Assembly: GCA_046710535.1 (NCBI GenBank)
Contig: JBKEHH010000011.1
Coordinates: forward strand, 41,603-105,602
DNA from: CAWVSB01 sp046710535
Lineage (GTDB): Bacteria > Pseudomonadota > Gammaproteobacteria > Pseudomonadales > CAWVSB01
DNA length: 64,000 nt
Direction: 5' to 3'
The position numbers and the translations under genes were made by a program. The notes beneath the pieces are model-generated. The model was not told where the DNA came from and did not search any database. It was given only the letters and a program-made list of their open reading frames with translations. Every line of letters starts with the position of its first letter. Within the stretch, counting starts at the first letter, position 1. Positions 53,186 to 60,956 of the stretch are shown here, in pieces.

Positions 53186-54475
53186 ATGTCAGAGATTGTT
53201 GCTGTCACCGCGTTAGAAATTATGGATTCTAGAGGTAACCCAACAGTAGAAGCCGAAGTTGTTTTGGCTTCAGGTGCTAAAGGTTTGGCCTGCGCTCCCT
53301 CAGGCGCGTCTACTGGTTCACGCGAGGCCTTGGAATTACGCGATGGCGATAAAGCGCGTTATTTAGGTAAAGGTGTGTTGATAGCGGTTAATAATATCAA
53401 TACCACATTGGCTGATACTGTTAAGGGTATGAATAGCCATGATCAACGTGCAGTGGACAATGCCATGATTGCCGTTGATGGTACTGACAATAAAGAGTCT
53501 ATGGGTGCCAATGCAATTCTAGCAGTATCATTGGCTGTGGCTAAAGCTGCCGCCAATGATAAAGGCGTTGAGCTTTATGAGCATATAGCCGATTTAAACG
53601 GCACGCCGGGTAAATACAGCATGCCGGTGCCGATGATGAATATTATTAATGGCGGTGAACACGCCGACAACAACGTTGATATTCAAGAGTTTATGGTACA
53701 GCCAGTTGGGGCCAAAAATTTTACCGAAGCCTTGCGTTGCGGCGCTGAAATATTTCATGCCTTGAAAAAAGAATTACAAAGCCGCGGTTTAAATACTGCT
53801 GTTGGTGACGAGGGTGGTTTTGCACCTAACTTGCCTTCAAATGAAGCGGCGCTGGCTATTATTAGCGATGCAGTTGCCAAAGCTGGCTACAGTTTAGGTG
53901 ACGATGTCACTTTGGCGCTAGATTGTGCATCCTCTGAGTTTTATAAAGACGGCAAGTATGTCTTAGCCGGCGAAGACAAATCTTTTGACGGCGAAGGTTT
54001 TGCTGATTATCTTGCAGAGCTTGCTGATAAGTATCCAATTATTTCTATTGAAGATGGAATGGATGAAAGCGACTGGGATAGCTGGGCAATATTAACCAAA
54101 AAAATCGGCCATAAAGTACAGCTTGTCGGTGACGATTTATTCGTTACCAATACCAAAATTTTAAAGCGTGGTATTGATGAAGGTGTTGGTAATTCTATTT
54201 TGATTAAGTTTAATCAGATTGGCACCTTAAGTGAGACCTTAGATGCGATCAATATGGCGCAAAAAGCAGGTTTTACCGTGGTTATTTCACATCGTAGTGG
54301 TGAGACCGAAGATACCACGATTGCCGATTTAGCCGTTGCTACCTGTGCAGGTCAGATAAAAACTGGCTCTTTGTGTCGCTCTGACCGAGTTGCTAAATAT
54401 AACCGTTTATTGCGTATTGAAGAACAGTTAAAAGACGCGGCGCCATATCGTGGTAGAGCAGAATTTAAAGCGTAA
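53186..54475 (+). CDS. eno: Enolase
   Basis: Interconverts 2-phosphoglycerate and PEP; also a degradosome part in many gammaproteobacteria. It begins MSEIVAVTALEIMDSRGNPT at the ATG at 53186, with TAGGAG upstream. Active-site motifs SHRSGETEDTTIADLA, VGDDLFVTN and GDEGGFAPNL are present. The length of 429 residues is normal. ftsB follows after 37 bases. Confidence 0.98.
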   Translation: MSEIVAVTALEIMDSRGNPTVEAEVVLASGAKGLACAPSGASTGSREALELRDGDKARYLGKGVLIAVNNINTTLADTVKGMNSHDQRAVDNAMIAVDGTDNKESMGANAILAVSLAVAKAAANDKGVELYEHIADLNGTPGKYSMPVPMMNIINGGEHADNNVDIQEFMVQPVGAKNFTEALRCGAEIFHALKKELQSRGLNTAVGDEGGFAPNLPSNEAALAIISDAVAKAGYSLGDDVTLALDCASSEFYKDGKYVLAGEDKSFDGEGFADYLAELADKYPIISIEDGMDESDWDSWAILTKKIGHKVQLVGDDLFVTNTKILKRGIDEGVGNSILIKFNQIGTLSETLDAINMAQKAGFTVVISHRSGETEDTTIADLAVATCAGQIKTGSLCRSDRVAKYNRLLRIEEQLKDAAPYRGRAEFKA

Positions 54476-54512
54476 TTACCGTTAGCCATTCAGGCTTGTA
54501 TAGGGTCTAGCA

Positions 54513-54791
54513 GTGAAATTGGTTTGGGCTTTGTTAATATTTATTCTCATCAGTCTACAGGTTCGCTTGTGGGTTGGTGAGGGCAGTTTGGCTGAAGTTA
54601 ACGCGCTGACTGAAAAGATCGTTTTACAGCAACTAGAAAACACCAAACTTCGTAGCCGTAACTTAGCGTTGCTGCACGAAGTAAGGGAGCTGCGCGAAGG
54701 CACTGAAGGCATTGAAGAAAAAGCCCGTTCAGATATGGGAATGATTAAAGATGATGAAACCTTCTTTTTATATATCCCCCCAGAAAAATAA
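54513..54791 (+). CDS. ftsB: Cell division protein FtsB
   Basis: Small bitopic divisome protein that links FtsL and FtsQ. An N-terminal transmembrane helix (about 3-20) is followed by a coiled coil (about 28-65) and a short tail with ETFFLYI. It has 92 residues and starts at GTG (54513). It lies between eno and ispD, as in most gammaproteobacteria. Confidence 0.92.
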   Translation: MKLVWALLIFILISLQVRLWVGEGSLAEVNALTEKIVLQQLENTKLRSRNLALLHEVRELREGTEGIEEKARSDMGMIKDDETFFLYIPPEK

Positions 54792-54800
54792 GGTTTGAAG

Positions 54801-55517
54801 ATGAACGATGGTATCTTACAAACCGCAACCGCTAAAAATTGGGCCGTTATTGTTGCCGCTGGGCTTGGTAGTCGCTTCGGTGATGGAGCGCCTAAGCAAT
54901 ATCAAATCCTGCAAGGCAAGTTGGTGTTGGAGTATTCGATTTCAGCGTTTAATGGTGCCGATATTTTTGCCGGAATTATTTTAGTTGTTGCTAAAGACGA
55001 TGACTTTATAAATGATCTAATACTGCCACAATCAGTCACTATCGTTATCGGTGGTAAAGAACGTAGCGATTCGGTACTGAACGGTTTGAGTGCGTTAATA
55101 GATGTTGCTGGCGCAGATGATTGGGTTTGGATACATGATGGTGCACGGCCTTGCATTGGTGATAACTTTTTAACTGCTTTAGCAGTTGAACTAGGAGATC
55201 ACTCTGTTGGCGGAATACCGGCTATCGCCGTCACTGACACGATTAAGTCAGCTGCCAGTGGTGAGGTTATAAAAACCGAACCTAGAGCTAATTTATGGCA
55301 AGCGCAGACGCCACAAATTTTTCGTTATCAAATCTTAACTGCAGCGATGACTGTCGTGGCTAAAAATAATAACGAAGTTACTGATGAGTCTGCTGCGATT
55401 GAGCAGTTTGGCCTTAAACCGATGTTGTTAACAGGTAGAGACTGCAATGTAAAAATTACCCGTCGACAAGATTTAGCCTTGGCCGATTATTATTTGGCAA
55501 ATAGTGGGGATAGCTGA
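54801..55517 (+). CDS. ispD: 2-C-methyl-D-erythritol 4-phosphate cytidylyltransferase
   Basis: Third enzyme of the MEP pathway, joining MEP with CTP. The CTP-binding motif is AAGLGSRFGDGAPKQY. Also present are VWIHDGARPC and LWQAQTPQIFRYQ. I use the ATG at 54801, with AAGG nearby upstream, rather than the TTG at 54795. It has 238 residues and ends one base before the ispF ATG. Confidence 0.95.
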   Translation: MNDGILQTATAKNWAVIVAAGLGSRFGDGAPKQYQILQGKLVLEYSISAFNGADIFAGIILVVAKDDDFINDLILPQSVTIVIGGKERSDSVLNGLSALIDVAGADDWVWIHDGARPCIGDNFLTALAVELGDHSVGGIPAIAVTDTIKSAASGEVIKTEPRANLWQAQTPQIFRYQILTAAMTVVAKNNNEVTDESAAIEQFGLKPMLLTGRDCNVKITRRQDLALADYYLANSGDS

Positions 55518-55518
55518 G

Positions 55519-56001
55519 ATGTATCGTATTGGTCATGGTATCGATGTTCACCGTTTTGGCGATGGTGATGAAATAACTTTGGGTGGCGTAAAAATACCCC
55601 ATAGCCACGGTTTAATTGCACACTCCGACGGTGATGTATTACTGCATGCGTTGTGCGATGCATTGTTGGGCGCTTGTGCATTAGGTGATATAGGCAAACA
55701 TTTTCCTGATACTGATGACGCCTTTAAAAATGCGAATAGCCGTGAATTGTTGAGACATTGTTATAAGTTGGTGCAACAACAAGGCTATGAATTAGTAAAT
55801 GCTGATATGACTATTGTTGCTCAGTCTCCTAAAATGGCGCCGCATATTGACGCAATATGCAGTCTTATTGCGCAAGATTTAAAAACTGATATAACGGCAA
55901 TTAATGTAAAAGCGACAACGACGGAAGCCTTAGGTTTTGAAGGCCGTAAAGAAGGTATTAGTTGTCATAGCGTGGTGATGTTAAGGCAAATAAATGGCTG
56001 A
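55519..56001 (+). CDS. ispF: 2-C-methyl-D-erythritol 2,4-cyclodiphosphate synthase
   Basis: Forms the cyclic diphosphate of the MEP pathway, the step after IspE. Zinc ligands lie in IGHGIDVHRF (Asp8, His10) and in IAHSDGDVLLHAL. It also has IGKHFPDTDD and VKATTTEALGFEGR. It has 160 residues from the ATG at 55519. Its stop overlaps the truD start by 8 bases. IspE is not in the window. Confidence 0.96.
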   Translation: MYRIGHGIDVHRFGDGDEITLGGVKIPHSHGLIAHSDGDVLLHALCDALLGACALGDIGKHFPDTDDAFKNANSRELLRHCYKLVQQQGYELVNADMTIVAQSPKMAPHIDAICSLIAQDLKTDITAINVKATTTEALGFEGRKEGISCHSVVMLRQING

Positions 56002-57031
56002 GCTGGCGCTGTCAAACACTCAAACCGTTGCTAGTGGAATACTTAAGCAACAACCAAGTGACTTTATTGTTACTGAACAGTTGGGCTGGGAGCCTGCTGG
56101 TGAAGGCGAACATATTTATTTATGGGTAAGTAAAACCGGTAGAAATACGCGCTTTGTGTTGACTGAGCTTTCCCGCTATTCAAATATTAGAGAACGCGAT
56201 ATTTCCTATAGCGGGATGAAAGATAAGCAGGCACTGACCAAACAGTGGTTTAGCTTACATGTGCCGGGTAAACAAAATATTGATTGGCAAAACTTTGCTG
56301 TCGACGGAGTATCGATAGAAAAGGTAGTGCGTCACAATCGTAAGCTGCGGCGCGGCACTCACAAAACGAATCATTTCTCTATCACGATAAATAATATTGT
56401 TGGTGACAGCGCCTTAGTTGATCAAAGGCTGGAGCAGATTAAGCGAAACGGCTTCCCCAATTTCTTTGGTGAGCAGCGCTTTGGTTTTAGTGGTAACAAT
56501 TTAGCAAAATTCAATCGTTGGGCTGAAAGCGGCAAAGGCAAACCCAAAAATCATGATCTATATTTGTCCGCGGCGCGCTCACATTTATTTAATAAAGTGT
56601 TAGCTGCGCGCCAAGCTAATAACACCTGGAATAAAATTGTGGCCGGCGATATGGCAATGCTTAATGGCAGCAGTAGTGTATTTAGTGTTGAGCAATGTGA
56701 TGGTGAGATAGACCAGCGCTGTGAAAGTTTTGATATACACCCTACAGCGCCGCTTTGGGGTAAAGGCGATTTACCCAGCTCGGGTTCGATTGCTGAAATA
56801 GAGCGGGGCATTGCCGGTGAGTATCAAAGTTGGTGCGACTTTTTAGTGCAGCAAGGCTTAAAACAAGAACGAAGAGCAACTCGCGCTATAGCAAAAAATT
56901 TAAGCTGGAAATGGTTAGACAATACTGCTGTTAAAGTTGAGTTTGAGTTAACAAAAGGGTGCTATGCTACGTCTTTATTAGCGGAAGTGTTTGATTTGCA
57001 TAAGAATAATAATGAGGCAAAAAGTGAATAA
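55994..57031 (+). CDS. truD: tRNA pseudouridine(13) synthase
   Basis: Makes pseudouridine at position 13 of tRNA-Glu. The catalytic Asp is in SYSGMKDKQALTKQWFS (about 74-90), with NFFGEQRFGFSGNNL in the second half. The length of 345 residues is normal. It overlaps ispF upstream, and its last 8 bases overlap the pcm GTG start. surE, which usually lies between truD and pcm, is absent. Confidence 0.94.
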   Translation: MAELALSNTQTVASGILKQQPSDFIVTEQLGWEPAGEGEHIYLWVSKTGRNTRFVLTELSRYSNIRERDISYSGMKDKQALTKQWFSLHVPGKQNIDWQNFAVDGVSIEKVVRHNRKLRRGTHKTNHFSITINNIVGDSALVDQRLEQIKRNGFPNFFGEQRFGFSGNNLAKFNRWAESGKGKPKNHDLYLSAARSHLFNKVLAARQANNTWNKIVAGDMAMLNGSSSVFSVEQCDGEIDQRCESFDIHPTAPLWGKGDLPSSGSIAEIERGIAGEYQSWCDFLVQQGLKQERRATRAIAKNLSWKWLDNTAVKVEFELTKGCYATSLLAEVFDLHKNNNEAKSE

Positions 57032-57692
57032 TATTGCTATTGAAGGCATTGGGATGACGTCTAGGCGCACCCGTGACCGCCTTATCGAGCGCTTGATAGA
57101 TCAAGGCGTTAAAAGTTATGCGGTGTTAGACGTGATGCGCTCAACCCCTCGGCACCTATTCTTGGATGAAGCGCTATCCCATCGAGCATATGAGGATGTA
57201 GCGCTGCCGATTGGCCATAATCAGACTATCTCCCAACCCTATATTGTTGCCCGTATGACTGAGTTATTACTTAACGGTGGCGAGCGCTTGGGACGGGTGC
57301 TTGAAGTTGGCACTGGCTCCGGTTATCAAACCTCTATTTTAGCCCAGCTTGCCGAAAAGGTGTTTTCAGTCGAGCGTATTAGGCCGTTGCAAGATAAAGC
57401 GCGTAAGCGTATGCGGTTGCTAAAATTATATAATGTGCAATTTAAACATGCCGATGGCGGCTTAGGCTGGGCTGCACAAGGGCCGTTCGATTCGATACTC
57501 TCTGCTGCTGCGCCGCGAGAAATACCACAGGAATTAGTTGACCAATTAGCAGACGGTGGGCGCCTGATTACGCCTGTTGGTGACGATATTCGTCAAGACC
57601 TAGTGCTAGTGACTCGTATCGGTGATGAATACAAAAGTGAAATTATTGAACCTGCTTTTTTCGTGCCATTTTTAAGCGGTACGGTAAGATAA
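57024..57692 (+). CDS. pcm: Protein-L-isoaspartate O-methyltransferase
   Basis: Repairs damaged L-isoaspartyl residues using SAM. The active-site motif is NQTISQPYIVARMTELL, and the SAM motif is VLEVGTGSGYQTSIL. I choose the GTG at 57024, which has GAGG seven bases upstream and overlaps truD; the family-like start MTSRRTRDRL at the ATG at 57054 is the other option. It has 222 residues from the chosen start. Usually it is part of the surE-pcm-nlpD-rpoS stress cluster. Confidence 0.93.
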   Translation: MNNIAIEGIGMTSRRTRDRLIERLIDQGVKSYAVLDVMRSTPRHLFLDEALSHRAYEDVALPIGHNQTISQPYIVARMTELLLNGGERLGRVLEVGTGSGYQTSILAQLAEKVFSVERIRPLQDKARKRMRLLKLYNVQFKHADGGLGWAAQGPFDSILSAAAPREIPQELVDQLADGGRLITPVGDDIRQDLVLVTRIGDEYKSEIIEPAFFVPFLSGTVR

Positions 57693-57695
57693 TTT

Positions 57696-58628
57696 ATGAC
57701 CGATAAAAATATGGCTCCCCTCGGTATTTTTCTTCGTGGCATGGCAATGGGTGCTGCCGATGTAGTACCCGGCGTATCTGGTGGAACTATCGCACTGATT
57801 ACTGGCATTTATGACCGCTTGATTAACGCAATCAGTAGCGCTGATGTAGAATTGCTCGGCTATTTTCGTAATGTTGAAATAGCTAAGGCATGGCAGCATG
57901 TTGATGGCACATTTTTGTTAATTTTAATGGCTGGTATTGTTACTAGCATTGCTACGCTTGCCAGTCTTATTGTTAGCGCTCTAGCGTCTTATCCGTTATT
58001 GATTTGGTCTTTCTTCTTTGGCTTGATTTTCGCATCGGCTATTTTTCTAATGCGACAAATTAAGCCTTGGGGTATTGAAAACTTAATACTGTTACTTATT
58101 GGTGTTGCTATTGCTGTAGCAATTGTATTTATTAAGCCGGTAGAGTCTAACGGTGACTCTTGGTATTTGTTTGCTGCTGGTGCCATCGCTATTTGTGCAA
58201 CCATCTTACCGGGAATATCGGGTGGTTTTATCTTGGTGTTGTTAGGGGCCTACACGCCGGTACTTATTGCTGTTAAAGAGTTTGATATCGTACCGCTGGC
58301 TAGTTTAATAGCTGGGGCGGGTATTGGTTTGTTGTGTTTTTCTAAAGTATTGTCTTGGTTGTTAGCAAGATTTCACGACCGAGTCATGGCCTTACTAACC
58401 GGCTTTTTATTTGGGTCTTTATATCTGGTATGGCCGTGGAAACAGGTGTTGGAGTGGTATACCAGCAGTCAAGGTTTAGACAAACCATTAGTGAAAGAAA
58501 ATATATCACCGCTAAATTATGAAATGATTACCGGTATTGATTCGCAGTTGTTTGAATGTATTTTGGCAATGGTTTTTGGTTTGGTGATTTTGTTTGCGAT
58601 GGAGAAAGTAGCCAATGGCAAATCATAG
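57696..58628 (+). CDS. DUF368 membrane protein (undecaprenyl-phosphate translocase family)
   Basis: A 310-residue integral membrane protein with about eight or nine hydrophobic segments. It carries the duplicated family motif PGVSGGTIALITGIYD (near 24) and ILPGISGGFILVLLGAYTP (near 168). DUF368 proteins (PopT) have been linked to flipping undecaprenyl phosphate back to the cytoplasm for wall synthesis. It starts 3 bases after pcm. A link to UppS upstream is plausible from shared substrate. Confidence 0.86.
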   Translation: MTDKNMAPLGIFLRGMAMGAADVVPGVSGGTIALITGIYDRLINAISSADVELLGYFRNVEIAKAWQHVDGTFLLILMAGIVTSIATLASLIVSALASYPLLIWSFFFGLIFASAIFLMRQIKPWGIENLILLLIGVAIAVAIVFIKPVESNGDSWYLFAAGAIAICATILPGISGGFILVLLGAYTPVLIAVKEFDIVPLASLIAGAGIGLLCFSKVLSWLLARFHDRVMALLTGFLFGSLYLVWPWKQVLEWYTSSQGLDKPLVKENISPLNYEMITGIDSQLFECILAMVFGLVILFAMEKVANGKS

Positions 58629-58669
58629 CTTTTATTGTTACTGGCATTTAAGAGCTTAACTGAGGCGCT

Positions 58670-59449
58670 ATGCTGAAACTAATCGCGAAAGTTTTAGTGA
58701 TAGCAATGGCTGTCTTTTTGGCAGCCTGTTCGCATCAACCCAATAAAGTTAGCATTATAGATCGCAGTAGTGGCGCTGGCACTGCTAGCGGTAGCAGCTA
58801 TAAAATAAAAAGAGGCGATACCCTCTATGCGATCGCTTGGCGCTATGGAGTGTCATATCAGCAGTTGGCTGATTACAATAAAATAGCAACTCCATATATG
58901 ATTAACATAGGCCAAAAACTGCGTATCCCGAGCAAGTCATATCGCGTATCCACAACCACGTCCGCTGGCAGTAAAAGTACAGCTAAATCAACTCTAAGCA
59001 CTAGTCGAAGTGTGGCGAAAAAACCTATCGTTGCTAAGACTGCCATCACCCCAGGGGTGCCAAAGAAAAATACTGAAAGTTGGCGTTGGCCTACCAACGG
59101 AACAGTTGAGGCAGGCTATACAACCTCGGGTAAAATCCATAAAGGGATTGATATAGCAGGCAAATACGGTCAGGCGATCTATGCAGCGAAATCCGGTAAA
59201 GTGGTGTATGCTGGAGCTGGACTGAAAGCTTATGGCTTGCTGATCATCGTTAAACATGACGAGCATTTCCTAAGTGCATACGCTTTTAATAGTAAAGTTT
59301 TTGTAACAGAAGGCGACCAAGTTAAAGCGGGTGACAAGATAGCCGAAATGGGTAAAAAAGAATCTAAATATACTCGGTTACATTTTGAAATACGGTTTGA
59401 TGGTAAGCCCCAGAATCCAAAAAAATATCTACCGGCGTTAAAGTATTAA
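58670..59449 (+). CDS. nlpD: NlpD-like LysM/LytM lipoprotein
   Basis: Outer-membrane lipoprotein that activates the amidase AmiC at division. The signal ends in a lipobox, LAACS. A LysM domain (about 44-88: YKIKRGDTLYAIAWRYGVS) binds peptidoglycan. A C-terminal LytM domain (about 140-255) keeps HKGIDIAG but has AYAFNS where active enzymes have a His, so it looks like a non-hydrolytic activator. The length of 259 residues is normal. In relatives the rpoS promoter lies inside nlpD. Confidence 0.93.
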   Translation: MLKLIAKVLVIAMAVFLAACSHQPNKVSIIDRSSGAGTASGSSYKIKRGDTLYAIAWRYGVSYQQLADYNKIATPYMINIGQKLRIPSKSYRVSTTTSAGSKSTAKSTLSTSRSVAKKPIVAKTAITPGVPKKNTESWRWPTNGTVEAGYTTSGKIHKGIDIAGKYGQAIYAAKSGKVVYAGAGLKAYGLLIIVKHDEHFLSAYAFNSKVFVTEGDQVKAGDKIAEMGKKESKYTRLHFEIRFDGKPQNPKKYLPALKY

Positions 59450-59463
59450 GGGATTTTATTAAG

Positions 59464-60456
59464 TTGACGGCTAGCAAGGAAGATCAGCAAAATTCAGAAG
59501 ATGTGAAAACTGGGCCGATAGATATGGCTGCAGATGCGCTTGATTTTTCTGACATTGACGATTCTGTTGCCGAGCCTGTTGTAGAGCTGCAAGACGACGA
59601 GGTTTTTGAAGCCAGTGTCGAGAAAAAATTAGATGTAACCCGCTTGTATCTTAATGAAATTGGTTTTTCACCGCTGCTGACAGCTGAAGAAGAAGTGCAT
59701 TTTTCAAGAATGGTGCAGCGCGGTGAAGAAGCTGGTCGCCAGCGAATGATAGAGAGTAATTTACGCTTAGTGGTGAAAATATCTCGCGCTTATTTGAATC
59801 GTGGTTTGGCCCTTCTCGACCTAATTGAAGAGGGCAACTTAGGGCTGATTCGGGCAGTAGAAAAATTTGATCCTGAAAGAGGCTTTCGCTTTTCGACTTA
59901 TGCCACCTGGTGGATTCGACAAAGTATTGAACGAGCAATAATGAATCAAACTCGTGCTATTCGCCTGCCTATCCACGTAGTGAAAGAATTAAACGGTGTA
60001 TTGCGTGTCGCTAAAAATTTATCGCTGTCGTTAGATCATGATGCGACGCCTGATGCAATATCGAAAGCGATGGATAAACCAGTAGATGATATTCGCCGAT
60101 TACTAAAGTTGAATGAAAAAATTGGTTCGCTCGATGTTACGATTAGCGGCGACAATGACAAGTCTATTGTTGATACCGTTGCTGATACAAAGGTTAATGA
60201 CCCATCAGATATTTTACAAAACGATGATATAAAATCTGGCTTAGACCGTTGGCTTGACGAGTTAACTGAGCGCCAGCGTGATGTTTTAGCAAGACGTTTT
60301 GGCTTGCGTGGTTATGATGCTGATACCCTAGAAAATGTGGGCCTAGAGGTAGGTTTAACTCGTGAGCGGGTGCGTCAAATTCAAGTCGAAGGTCTGGCTC
60401 GCTTACGTGAAATCATGGAAGGTCAAGGTTTAGATAGTGACATGGTCTTAGGCTAA
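59464..60456 (+). CDS. rpoS: RNA polymerase sigma factor RpoS
   Basis: General stress and stationary-phase sigma factor. Region 1.2 starts VTRLYLNEIGFSPLL. Region 2 has ESNLRLVVKISRAYLNRGL and FSTYATWWIRQSIERA, region 3 IRLPIHVVKELN, and region 4 GLTRERVRQIQVEGL. The length of 330 residues is normal. The start is unclear: TTG at 59464 has AAGGGA about ten bases upstream, and the next ATG is at 59524. A rare TTG start would lower translation. It follows nlpD, and a bidirectional terminator follows. Confidence 0.95.
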   Translation: MTASKEDQQNSEDVKTGPIDMAADALDFSDIDDSVAEPVVELQDDEVFEASVEKKLDVTRLYLNEIGFSPLLTAEEEVHFSRMVQRGEEAGRQRMIESNLRLVVKISRAYLNRGLALLDLIEEGNLGLIRAVEKFDPERGFRFSTYATWWIRQSIERAIMNQTRAIRLPIHVVKELNGVLRVAKNLSLSLDHDATPDAISKAMDKPVDDIRRLLKLNEKIGSLDVTISGDNDKSIVDTVADTKVNDPSDILQNDDIKSGLDRWLDELTERQRDVLARRFGLRGYDADTLENVGLEVGLTRERVRQIQVEGLARLREIMEGQGLDSDMVLG

Positions 60457-60482
60457 CAATAGGCAGCGTTACACAGTTAATA

Positions 60483-60516
60483 AAAATAAAGCCGGTATCA
60501 GCCGGCTTTATTTTTT
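60483..60516. terminator. Bidirectional terminator between rpoS and fdxA
   Basis: AAATAAAGCCGG pairs with CCGGCTTTATTT around a short loop, and an A run before it and a T run after it give a terminator in both directions. It serves rpoS rightward and fdxA leftward. Confidence 0.88.
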
Positions 60517-60553
60517 ATAGATAACGTATAGATCGTCTACAGCTGCTACTAAC

Positions 60554-60877
60554 TTATCTTTCTAGATGTTGTAGCTTATCAGGCACGCCTTCCCACTCTT
60601 CTGCATCAGGAAGTGATTCCTTCTGCTCAGTGATGTTTGGCCATACTTCAGAAAGCTCAGCATTTAATTCCATAAACACTTGTTGTTCTTCCGGTAATTC
60701 ATCTTCCGAGAATATCGCATCTACTGGACATTCTGGTTCACACAAGGCGCAGTCAATACACTCATCAGGGTGAATAACCAAAAAGTTTGGACCTTCGTAA
60801 AAACAATCTACAGGACAAACTTCCACACAGTCAGTGTGCTTACATTTTATACAATCTTCGCCGACTACAAATGTCAT
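60554..60877 (-). CDS. fdxA: Seven-iron ferredoxin (3Fe-4S/4Fe-4S)
   Basis: Small electron carrier of 107 residues. The N-terminal half has cysteines spaced for one 3Fe-4S and one 4Fe-4S cluster: CIKCKHTDCVEVCPVDC, and CIDCALCEPECPVDA (about 9-55). The C-terminal acidic extension is typical of Azotobacter FdI-type proteins. The fdxA position next to rpoS and mutS matches Pseudomonas. No rsmZ-like RNA is seen in the 97-base gap. Confidence 0.95.
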   Translation of the reverse strand: MTFVVGEDCIKCKHTDCVEVCPVDCFYEGPNFLVIHPDECIDCALCEPECPVDAIFSEDELPEEQQVFMELNAELSEVWPNITEQKESLPDAEEWEGVPDKLQHLER

Positions 60878-60956
60878 CTAAGGCGGGCCTCGTTTCAGTC
60901 AAGTTAATTAATAGCCGCCCATTCTAACATTATTTTTCCGCGGGTGAAGGCTCAGT

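Noticed and set aside
59096..59449. NlpD as an active peptidoglycan hydrolase
   Set aside because: AYAFNS replaces the catalytic His motif; NlpD proteins are generally activators, so this is not unusual.
60457..60553. Possible rsmZ-type small RNA between rpoS and fdxA, as in Pseudomonas
   Set aside because: The gap is only 97 bases, is largely filled by the bidirectional terminator and has no series of GGA motifs.
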